Both the position numbers and the translations under genes were made by a program. A model generated the notes under the pieces. It saw only the letters and a list, made by a program, of their open reading frames with translations, searched no databases and was not told the origin of the DNA. From assembly GCA_002224055.1 (NCBI GenBank), contig AZLU01000118.1, forward strand, positions 97,988 to 124,856: a stretch of DNA of 26,869 nucleotides, in the 5' to 3' direction. Every line of letters starts with the position of its first letter. Within the stretch, counting starts at the first letter, position 1. Shown piece after piece: positions 11,209-20,242 of this stretch. This DNA is from Pezizomycotina sp. ARF18. Lineage: Eukaryota > Ascomycota.

Positions 11209-13593
11209 TCAGCGGTTAGATCTGTCGCAGTAACCAGGCGGCTTGGGGAGCTTCGGTCCGGTCCACTGTTGTACGGTCTGCCAGGTGGTGTATATCATGC
11301 CCATAAGCCCAAAGACGAAGAGGATGATGTCGCCGGCTTTGGCGAGCCTCGACGTCGCGCACGCCCTGTAGTGCAAGAGAGGCTACGAATGTTAGCTGAG
11401 TAGTAGACTTAAAGGTGATTGCTTTACTTACTGGATACATGTAGACCAGCGGGATGCACGCGAAGCTACCGACGAGGGCGACGAACTTGTCGAGGTCGTC
11501 GGCGCCGCCCCAGCTTACGAGAGCGGTGACCACTACGGTGAAGAAGCGGAAGACGTTCTTTGCCACTTGACCTTGTTGCTATACTTGCCGCTCTTGCTGA
11601 AGAGGCCGTTTTCCATGATACGGATGGCCGGGAAGAGCTGCAGCGGCGTAGAAAGAAGGATAGCCAAAGAGTAGAGGAACTGGACGGCGTTGACGAACTT
11701 ATTGTCCTGAGGCAGGTTCAGCAGGATGACGTCTTCGTATTGCTTCCAAAGGCGGCATAGCTGATGGCGCCCATGCTGCAGAAATTATCGTGATAAGAAC
11801 CATGACACCACCGAGGATTTTCGAGAACTTTTGAGGCTGCTTCATGGACTCTTGGATCGGGATGATAAGACCGATTCCCCTGAAGACTGTTAGCTCTGAT
11901 CAGGACATGGGGAAAGTAAACTTACTCAAAGGTGAAGATGGCGGTTCGATGAACAGTGTCCAATCCCTGGAATTGAAATGACGTAGTCTGCGACACAAAC
12001 TTCGCAATCGTGTAGAAATCAGAGTAGTAGAGGTATACAAGTCCGAGGAGGATGAAGAGTCTGCAACCAAAGCGGTACCGCGAGCTTGCCAATGTCGCGA
12101 ATCAGCGAGAATGGGACGAAAGACGACGAATTGCATCAGAATCAACCATTGATTGCGATTTCCGTGCGGCATTTGGTGACGGCAACTAGAAAACGTTAGC
12201 ACACTGAAATAATCGCATCTGGTAAGGAGGACCTACGAATAAATGCCTGTAGATTCTCGGAGACGAATACTATATACGCGCTTGCAAAGCCGATCTATAA
12301 AAGGTTAATATGTCCAACAGCCCTGTGACTTCATAAAACTTACCTGCGATATTACGATGGAGAAGAGATAGCAAACCGCATTTTTGGGCCGTAGAGTATT
12401 CCACCAATATATAGTACTCGTTAGAAAGCGTCTTGTTAATCAATAATAGGGGGCACATACCACCAAAGCTGCCGTTGACTTTTAACCTTGTATTCACGAG
12501 CAGCACGAAGCAATAATACGACAGGGCGGAGACGAAAAGCAATAGACAAATGCAGAACAACATTCCACCGTTGTAGAACCTGTAAGCAAGTTAGTAAAAT
12601 TCATTGCTCACAAGTCAAAAAATGAGCCAACTTACGCCTTCGGAAGGAAGACGACTCCGGTACGACGAAACTCTTCAGCAAGAGAGTACCGCACCGGTGA
12701 CGCCGTTCTTGCCGCTGAGCCATCTCGCGTTTCGTCGGCTTCCTCCTGCGCTCCTCGTAGACCCTAGCAGAGCGCTGGACTCCATTGCTTCGTCGTCGCC
12801 TTCGTCTTCGACGTCCTTTCGTCGGAACTGTCAAACTCTTCTCCTCGAGCTCTCGCCTGCAAAGTGGCCATAAATGCTGAGGAATTCGATAAAGTTCTGA
12901 GTAAGCATCGTGGGTTGTCTTGGCGACTGTTTCCTCCGCCGTTGGCACCGGATGGGCTGGCTACTGCGCGCCTCAAGAAATTACGCCGGAAGCCGCCCGG
13001 AACCTTAATGTTATTTATGTCCAAAGTTTCGTCCTCCGGCTCGGGGCGTGCCACGTGAAAACTTTCGACCGAGTGTGCCGGCCGCGATCGTGGCTGCTCG
13101 GCGTCCACTGATAAATTTGTCGGGTAATGTCGCCTCCCTGAAGCTGAAGCGAGGAGAATTCTCGTCGTCCAGTCCTGCGCCCCTAACGTGCCGCGTCTCC
13201 CGGATCCGGATGTGACTGGTGGCGGGTAGCCTCCGATACCAATGCCTCCTGACGACATCCGGGTTCTCCAATCCCTGGCGAGCATCGAGGGATCCGTAAA
13301 TGCTGGGAGGGTGCGATCCGTTAACAAGCGGCGTGCCGGCGTCGCTCCTATCCGGCGGGGGCGAGGTGTTGGCCAGCCTCGAGGGAATACCGGCAGGAGG
13401 AGTACCACCGCGGCGTTCAGGAGAGCAGCATGGAGGTTGCTGTGTACGGGAGAACCCGCCAGGACAGTTCCGGGGATCGGACTCCCTAGCCGCGCGATCG
13501 AAGCTTCCCTGAGGCTGGAATTCTGCGCACCGTCCGGCGAGGATGCCCGACCGCGTACTGGATGTTTTTCGATAAACTTGATGGTGAAGACAT
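11209..13593 (-). CDS. Vacuolar amino-acid transporter, AVT3/AVT4 type (Aa_trans family, frameshifted)
   Basis: A multi-spanning permease of the amino acid/auxin permease family; yeast Avt3/Avt4 export neutral amino acids from the vacuole. Proposed exons on the minus strand are 13593-12636, 12579-12461, 12417-12344, 12294-12237, 12185-11926, 11879-11432 and 11365-11209, with introns of 43-66 nt. The N-terminus (MSSPSSLSKNIQYAVGHP, then a Pro/Ser/Thr-rich region) is a typical cytosolic extension, ending in PGGFRRNFL and NFIEFLSIYGHFAGE. Transport-domain motifs follow in order: LLKSFV..GVVFLPKA, FYNGGMLFCICLLLFVSALS, YCFVLLVNTRLKV, IGFASAYIVFVSENLQAF, DWTLFI..AIFTFE, GIGLIIPIQESMKQPQKF, LSTPLQLFPAIRIMENGLF, and a last helix GDIILFVFGLMGMIYTT. 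It ends at the TGA complementary to 11209-11211. At least six one-base slips break the frame, for example GTCGTACC where GTCGGTACC is expected at about 12668. The start is the best ATG but is unproven. Confidence 0.88.
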
Positions 13594-13966
13594 GTCGAGG
13601 ATAGATTAACCGCTTCGGAACTCTTCCTCCGTTCCTACTCGAATCGTTTTCACAGCACCAAAAGAACCCTGATAAAGTATACTTTTCTTTCTTTTCTTTT
13701 TTTTATTTAAAAAAAAAAACTTTTCGACATTCCCACGAAGATGTCAACTGGTTCCCCTTTACTTAATTGCCCTTTCTGTGACGCTATAAACCTGGCCCAC
13801 AATTCCGTCCCTTGTCCCTTGCTTGTTATTCCACAGTTTGACGAATTGGATAGAACCGAGATGGGAGAAAACTATCTGTCGTATACCGTCGTGAAGATAT
13901 TGCGAAGAGAACACAAAAGAGAGGAGGTGGTACAGACGAGGCTGTTCAAAAAGAAAACAAAGGAGA

Positions 13967-13968
<2 letters not shown>

Positions 13969-13997
<29 letters not shown>
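13969..13997. repeat. (AG)n microsatellite, about 14 units
   Basis: Uninterrupted AG dinucleotides. GA tracts in fungal promoters can be nucleosome-depleted; no such role is shown here. Confidence 0.9.
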
Positions 13998-14001
<4 letters not shown>

Positions 14002-14094
14002 TATAAACGGGAAATCAGAAAATCCACATAAAATGACGCAGTTCCCCACGAGAATTACCTTTAATACTTCATTCAATGCGAATGACTAGCCCGC

Positions 14095-14136
14095 TTTTTC
14101 TTTTTCTTTTTTTCTTTTCTTTTTTTTTTTTTTTTT
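14095..14136. repeat. T-rich tract
   Basis: T runs broken by single C residues, ending in about 16 uninterrupted T. Confidence 0.85.
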
Positions 14137-14164
14137 AATCTTCCTCTGCTATAATTTGATCATT

Positions 14165-14187
14165 AGCAGTAGTAGTAGTAGTAGTAG
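14165..14187. repeat. (AGT)n trinucleotide repeat
   Basis: About seven AGT units, the first imperfect (AGC). Confidence 0.85.
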
Positions 14188-14251
14188 ATAAAATCTGTTT
14201 ATGAAAGAATTCTATTATATGCTGGGGTGTGGTGGTGTGATATGGAATTTG

Positions 14252-14274
14252 AAAAAAAAAAAAAAAAAAAAAAA
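14252..14274. repeat. A23 homopolymer
   Basis: A single uninterrupted A run. Its exact length is doubtful. Confidence 0.85.
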
Positions 14275-14304
14275 GAGAGACTGTGTCACCGGAACAGAAC
14301 ATGA

Positions 14305-14384
14305 AAGAAAAATAAAAATAAAAATAAAAATAAAATAAAATAAAAATAAAATAAAAATAAAAATAAAATAAAATAAAATAAATA
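14305..14384. repeat. (AAAAT/AAAAAT)n minisatellite
   Basis: About 80 nt of alternating 5- and 6-base A-rich units ending in T. It is an imperfect, slippage-prone array. Confidence 0.9.
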
Positions 14385-14605
14385 CTTGAGGAAATAGAAA
14401 AAGCGACAAAAAAAAAAAAAGACAAATCTACCCTGGGGGGGGTCACGTATTGCTACTTTTTAAATAGAAAAAAAGGACTGGGACGAGGATAACCGTCATC
14501 GTCCGCCCTGCATTTTAAGGACTCTGTTCTAGGATACTCCACGGAACATGCGTATATTACAGAACAATATGATAAGAGCCCCGAGGCTGCCGGCGGAATT
14601 ATAGC

Positions 14606-14624
14606 GAGAGAGAGAGAGAGAGAG
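14606..14624. repeat. (GA)n microsatellite
   Basis: About nine GA units, a second and shorter copy of the dinucleotide found at 13969-13997. Confidence 0.85.
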
Positions 14625-14675
14625 TCACGAGGTCTTGCAGAAACCCCAGGGGGAAAGGGGGGACTCGACGGGGCC

Positions 14676-14725
14676 TAGGCCAATGGACTCGGGGGGTTCA
14701 CCGTTAGGCGGCTTAGGCCAATGGA
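14676..14725 (+). promoter_or_regulatory. Two CCAAT-box repeats TAGGCCAATGGA
   Basis: The identical 12-mer TAGGCCAATGGA occurs at 14676-14687 and 14714-14725, 38 nt apart, same orientation. CCAAT is the core bound by the fungal HAP/CBC complex. The pair lies about 300 nt upstream of the cotransporter start and about 1.1 kb from the AVT-type start. Binding is inferred from the core only. Confidence 0.45.
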
Positions 14726-14879
14726 AATTTAATGGGGTATATTTATCACGTCCGTTGACGTATTTTCTGTATGCAAAAGGTAGAAATTTTGAACCGAATT
14801 GACATAAACCTAAAAGCAACCTTAAAAAATAAAAAAGGCAGACGAGATAAAGGAAAATTCTCATTCCGGATCTTGATAT

Positions 14880-14902
14880 CCCTTCCCTTCCCTTCCCTTC
14901 CC
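14880..14902. repeat. (CCCTT)n pyrimidine repeat
   Basis: Four CCCTT units plus CCC, continuing into a CT-rich tract to about 14935. This is a typical fungal pyrimidine-rich promoter stretch just before the cotransporter gene. Confidence 0.8.
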
Positions 14903-15014
14903 GTTCTTCTCCTTCTTTTTCTTTCTTTCTTTCCCTCCGTCTAGTGTCTATTTTATATTCTGCTCTTCCTTATCCATTGCTATTTCCACATGATTCTCTT
15001 CATGTTCAGTCCAG

Positions 15015-18000
15015 ATGGCTAGAAATAGAAATTTCATCTCCCGCACGATAGGCGACTCAGCGCCCACCTGCTGAGGAGGCACGACGACAATGCGGAACGC
15101 GAGGATACCGAAGAAGACCGAGCTGGTTCGGTCGGCGGAGGACAGCCAGCGACGAAGTGATCGCGCGGCTCCGTTTATTACGAAATCCATCTCCACAGTC
15201 GAAGACGAGTTGAAATCCAAACAAGGGGGAAATCGGACAAACTGGGAACCTTCAGTGGGTAAAGAAAAACCCCTCCCATACGATTTACTGAGTTGGAGAA
15301 GTTCGGACCTCGAGTTCTGTTTTTGCAGTGCACAACGGAGGCAACAATATCTAATAGTTACTGACTTTGCATTTCTTAACGATATCAGGTTTTCGTTCCG
15401 ACTTCGCTCAATGTCCTGTCCATTCTCATGTTCCTTCGATTCGCTTCATTCTGGCCAAAGTGGCGTTCTTGGGATGATGGGTAAGTCCGAACCCCATCTG
15501 ACGCACTGATAGCATCAACATTTATAATATTGTGTAACTAACAATTTCTTTCTACTTGGACGTGCAACCTCACTATAGGCATGCTCATTGCAAGGTATTT
15601 CTATTCTATCATGTGCTTTTTGGGGACGAACCTCGATTCTCACGACCCTTTCGCTACAGTTACCTGATCAATCTTATCACGACGCTCTCGATTTCTGCAA
15701 TCTCAAAAATGGCACGGTGCGCGGTGGTGGAGCTACTACCTCATCTCCAGAAGCTGGGCCCGGAATTCGGCGGCAGCATCGGGGTGGTACTCTACTTGGG
15801 TTTCGTTTTCAACAAGGAATGAACGCTGTCGGTCTAGTTGACTGCGTCGTCAATAACTATGGCCATGATCGTGGAGTATTTACAAAATATTTCCGGAGTC
15901 TTTCGTACGCTAAACCTCGTTAGAGAAGGATACTCTTATCCGTTAATTTATTCAAGGAATTCCGGTGCTGACCTATATTATTAGTGGTGGACCTATCTTT
16001 ACGCTACGAGTAAGTCAACCCATTGCAGACCGTTACATGCTTCTCTAATAATCTCTAACTTCTTGCTATAGTCCTTTTGGCCTTTTGCACAGTAATTTGT
16101 CTGCTCGGCTCAGCGATATTCGCCAAAGCCTCTAACCTGTTATTATTGATCCTACTCGTCGCTACGGTCTCGATACGATCTCGACTCTCTTTGTTCCCTC
16201 GATAGATAAGCCTGAGCTTGGTATTATACACCGGCCCTCGTGGATACTTTGATGGGTAACTTCTGGCCCAGGTTTACGAAAGGCGCAGCAGGAAGCCAAC
16301 TTCCAGGGAAGAAACGTACCAGGATCTTTTTGGGATCTTGTTCCCAGCTACCGCAGGAATATTCGCGTACGTATCTGCCTTTGTACACGGAGTGTTGTAA
16401 CGCCAAGTTAATTCTTCTAATTTCAACCCAACAGCGGAGCCTCCATGAGCGGAGACTTGCGGAATCCTAGCAAATCTATCTAAGGGTACGCTTCAAGGTC
16501 TCCTCTTAACCTTCGTCCTTTACACCTTCGTCATACTCGCAATGGGAGCCAGTATCCTACGTGAGTCTATGTACGTCAACTTGAATATTATTCAAGATGT
16601 AGTGTCGGTCTTCCACTAGCTGTACATATTAGTACTGATGCGTTACTGTAGATCAACGGTCGGTAGTTTTGATCCAGCTAGGAGAATTTGCGACTTCGTT
16701 CTTCTCTGCGCTTATGGGTGTTATTGGGAGCGCGAAACTTCTACAGGCTCTCGCTAGAGATAGCCTTATCCCTGGTTCGTCGGTTTTCGGGCAAGGAACC
16801 GCAAAGGGGACGAACCAATTGTTGCCATTTTTTCACCTACGCGCTTGCTCAGCTTACGCTATTCGCAAACATTAATCAGATCGATCCTTCGTAACGATGA
16901 CTTATCTTATGACGTTTCTCTTCACGAATCTCGCCTGCTTCCTGTTGAAGATAGGTTCCGCTCCGAATTTCCGTCCGAGCTTCCACTACTTTCGCTGGTG
17001 GACCGCCTTTGCTGGTACGATAGTCAGCGGTGCTACCATGTTTTTCGTGGATGGCGTTGCAGCTAGCGGTTGTGTTATGGTCTTGATGCTGCTTTTCCTG
17101 CTTATACATTACACGACGCCGCCAAAGAGTTGGGTGATGTCAGCCAGAGCCTGATCTATCACCAAGTGAGGAAGTATCTCTTAAGGTTGAGACAAGAGCA
17201 CGTCAAGTTTTGGAGACCTCAAGTATGTTCACCCCCCCCCCCCCCCAAAAAAAAAAAAAAAAAAAAAAAGACGATATCAAGATTACGACTTCTAACGGTA
17301 TTCCAGATTTTGCTTTTCGTTAACGATCCCGAAGATCTTATAAGCTTATAAAATTTTGCAATGGTAAGCTACTGCTTTACCATGCATGCCGCTTCACATC
17401 TGTCCGGTTGCTAACAATAAGCAGCTTTAAAGAAGGGCGCCTTGTATATCCTGGGGCATATTATCGTAGCTGAGGACTTCAAGAGTCGTTTGCGGAACAG
17501 AAGAAGCAGCAAGCTGCTTGGACAAAGTTCATTGAATGGTCCAGGTGCAAAGCCTTTGTGCAGGTTGCGATAAGCCCTGCTGTCGAGTGGGCATGAGACA
17601 CATTGTAATGGTATTAAAACCACCGTATGCCGAGTAATTCAAACTTGACTAATACGCCTCTCTTACATTGCAGAATGCAGGACTTGGTGGAATGCGACCC
17701 AATATCGCAATTTTGGGAATGTACAACATCAAGGACTACCATAACTCGAAGCCGTTGATCGATGTCCCGTTCAAGCATCAACTCCTCCGCTGAAACAAGA
17801 TTCTGAGCAGCCGCCCGAGCTTCAAAACCAGCTTCCGACCGACGCTTGTCGCTCAGAGGGAAATATAGGAATATGTTCCTGGGTTAACATGCTGGAGGAC
17901 CTCCTCATGGCGTTGCAGATAAACGTTGCGGTCGCGAAAGGTTTCTCGGAACTAGAACTCCCCAAGCCGGAGAAAGAATTGCAAAAGAAATATATCGACC

Positions 18001-19574
18001 TATGGCCGATTCGTAAGTTTGCCTTATGAAAAGCATATTACCCTCTACTAACTCCTTATCTATAGAAATGTCTGCGGAGATTGCGGGAGATTCAAGCACA
18101 TCCGGCGGTAGTGTTTTAACTACGAACTTGATACATATACGCTGATTCTGCAGCTCGGCTGTATATTGCACACGTTCCTGACTGGAAAAAGCGTACAAGG
18201 TGAGAGTAATGGTGTTTGTCGAATACGAGAGCGATGTGGCGGAAGAGCACGGTCGAGTCGTAACGCTCTTGGAGAACCTTCGGATTGAAGCGAAAGTAGT
18301 TGTGACGTGGCTGGCAAATGGCGATGTCAAATTCTACGAAGTCATCGTTAACGGCGCGGAGGACCCTGAGCAATCACCATATGTCGATTCCGTACTTAAG
18401 AACGAAGAGTGGTGGACGGAGCTGAAGAAGTGGCGGTGCGACGCCGAAGAGACGAGCATTTTGCAGGCACGCTCTAGTGTCACAGACCTCGTAGGACAGT
18501 CAAACTGGCATAGCGGCAGCTTCCAAGCGCAAAATTCTTCGCACATCAATGACTTTCGGGGTCACGGATCGCTCGGACCCTGAAAAGGTTTGTGCGATCG
18601 AAACGGAGGAGACATTCTGTATCGGGTCTGATTAGGCTCGGAATGCCGGTCACTATGAATATGCAGACGCACAAGCTGGAACCTGAGGCTCTAAGTATGA
18701 CCGCGGCGTCGACTTCTTCCGAATCCGAAGACTCTTCGAGTATGGATGAGCTATCGTCAGACGAAGAATCCGCTGCGAGCGAAGGCGATGTCGACGCGCT
18801 ACGGCCAGTGGACTCCTCCGATGAATCGGACTTTGCCACCAGACCGAGGACCTCGAGGTCGAATACCCTTGAAACCGCCGCCAGAGGCGAGCATCTACAG
18901 GCAGTACGCTCGGAACGCGAAAGCCTATGGCGCACAAGCAGCCCAAGAGGGTCGTGTCACCGCTCCAACCCTACGCTCATCAGCGGTTACCAGCTGGCGC
19001 CCCGATCGTAGTTACCGAAGAAAATGCCGGTCCTCCGGCTAAGGACTGCCGCCGCCTCAGCACCGAAACTGCGTCTGAAACCAGGACAAACCGCTTGGGC
19101 AGGCCAGCGAAAGAAAGCACCGTCGGCGAGTTCCTCGGCATCGAACTTCCGTAGGCCTGAACTGATATCGCGCAACTCGAACCCGAACTTTTCCTCTAGG
19201 CCCGTGCCGCAGCCTCGAATCACCGAGCGCGAAGACTCTGGGCCGACGATCATGTTTGCGGAACCGACGATCCCCGAGCGGGAGCGCTCTTCTTCCTCCC
19301 TTAACGGCCACGGTAACTCGATGTCACAAGGTCCGTCCCGTTAAGCTTCAACGACCTGCCAGTAAAGCCCAACATATCATTCTGAACGAGGTCATAAGAA
19401 ATTTTCTTCCAAGACGGCAGTCGTTTTCACGACGCTTCCGAGCCCCATGGCGGGACTTGGAAGAGCGAGGAAGCGAGCGCGGAGTACATCAGCGGCTTGG
19501 ACGTACTGTGTGATGGCCTCCCGCCGACGCTTCTTATACACTCGAACCACGCGACCGTTACTTGCGCACTTTGA
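15015..19574 (+). CDS. VHC1: Cation-chloride cotransporter (SLC12/KCC family, Vhc1-like), about 12 exons, frameshifted
   Basis: An electroneutral K+/Cl- symporter; the yeast homologue Vhc1 is vacuolar. Inferred exons are 15015-15258, 15389-15480, 15579-15594, 15660-15904, 15985-16009, 16072-16366, 16435-16601, 16652-17222, 17307-17363, 17425-17610, 17674-18012 and 18066-19574. Landmarks in order: [41 protein letters not shown] (across three exons), [125 protein letters not shown], then the cytosolic domain with [35 protein letters not shown] and [10 protein letters not shown] Ser/Asp/Glu-rich stretch lies at about 18690-18835. The C-terminus ends [10 protein letters not shown] at TGA 19572-19574. 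At least eight one-base slips occur, five of them in exon 4. The start at 15015 ([15 protein letters not shown]) is the best guess. Confidence 0.92.
17232..17269. repeat. C15-A23 adjacent homopolymers within an intron
   Basis: Fifteen C followed by twenty-three A lie near the 5' end of the 17223-17306 intron of the cotransporter gene, just after the GTATGTTCA donor. The tract fills nearly half of the intron. It is the reverse-complement architecture of 9574-9600. Confidence 0.85.
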
Positions 19575-19687
19575 ATGTTTTCTTACTCCTTGTAATAAGA
19601 TATCGACCTTGCTCAAAGCCTTGTTCGGCCAACATTTGTGCTTCTTTGGTGAACCCGTCATTCACAAGAGAAGATCTGGATAACAGG

Positions 19688-19711
19688 TTTTTTTTTTTTT
19701 TTTTTTTTTTT
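19688..19711. repeat. T24 homopolymer
   Basis: An uninterrupted T run about 115 nt after the cotransporter stop codon. It could belong to the 3' UTR. Confidence 0.85.
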
Positions 19712-20209
19712 GACACTTTCTCATTTGCATTTGCATTCACGAGCATATCTATTTCAAGCATGAACAGAAACGGTTTGTTGTAAGCTGGGATAAGTTAGGG
19801 GCTTTGGGAGTTTTCATTTATATATTTTTTTTTTTAGAAAAAGATACAATTAAATCGTCGGCGCCGCAGCGCACTTGGTTTCGACGAAATACTTTCAAGC
19901 TGTATTAGTACTAGAATATATAGCAACTCACACAGTAGTAAACTGCTCATAGACAATAAAGACATATAAAGTCTTCTTAAGATTCATTTAATATTTGTTA
20001 TTTGGTCGAATTAGAATGCCTCCCTTCGCAAGGATCCATTATAGATACGTTCGAATATACAAGTACACACATTGACGCCCGCTTCTAGATCTTATGTATC
20101 TGACAATTTTAGGTATACATTTTAATAAAGATGAACAAAGAGAATATAAGCGGAGAAATGGTGATACGGAGACGTCGCCATGTTATGATTAATGAAATGG
20201 ACTCTCGCG

Positions 20210-20226
20210 CGACTCCGGGGATTCGA
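20210..20226 (-). repeat. Short fragment resembling the tRNA-like element at 8115-8349
   Basis: On the minus strand it reads TCGAATCCCCGGAGTCG. The element at 8267-8282 reads TCGATCCCTGGAGTCG, so the two differ by one extra A and one C/T. Only this short block matches; it could be a remnant or chance. Confidence 0.25.
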
Positions 20227-20242
20227 GTTTTTCCTTCTTATT

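Larger units (their letters stand above)
13594..15014. other. Shared divergent promoter region, microsatellite-rich
   Basis: This is the 1.4-kb gap between two divergently transcribed transporter genes. It is packed with simple repeats (listed separately) and contains two CCAAT boxes. Open frames here (13741-14031 plus, 14135-14446 minus, 14625-14864 minus) are translations of simple repeats or lack any known domain, so none is called. Confidence 0.6.
19575..20242. other. Convergent 3' intergenic region
   Basis: It separates the 3' ends of the cotransporter (plus) and the phospholipase gene (minus). It contains a T24 run at 19688-19711, a T-rich run at about 19827-19838 and AT-rich DNA. A short tRNA-T-arm-like fragment lies at 20210-20226 (separate entry). 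No gene is seen. Confidence 0.55.

Noticed and set aside
11206-11403. Plus-strand frame of 65 codons
   Set aside because: Antisense to the last exon of the AVT-type transporter.
12764-13408. 214-codon minus-strand open frame as a separate gene
   Set aside because: It contains PGGFRRNFL and continues by frameshift into the transport domain, so it is the N-terminal part of the AVT-type transporter.
14135-14446. Minus-strand frame rich in Phe/Tyr that looks like a membrane protein
   Set aside because: It is a translation of the AAAAT and poly-A repeats.
18546-18946. Long minus-strand frames opposite the cotransporter C-terminus
   Set aside because: They are the antisense shadow of the Ser/Asp-rich coding segment of the plus-strand gene.
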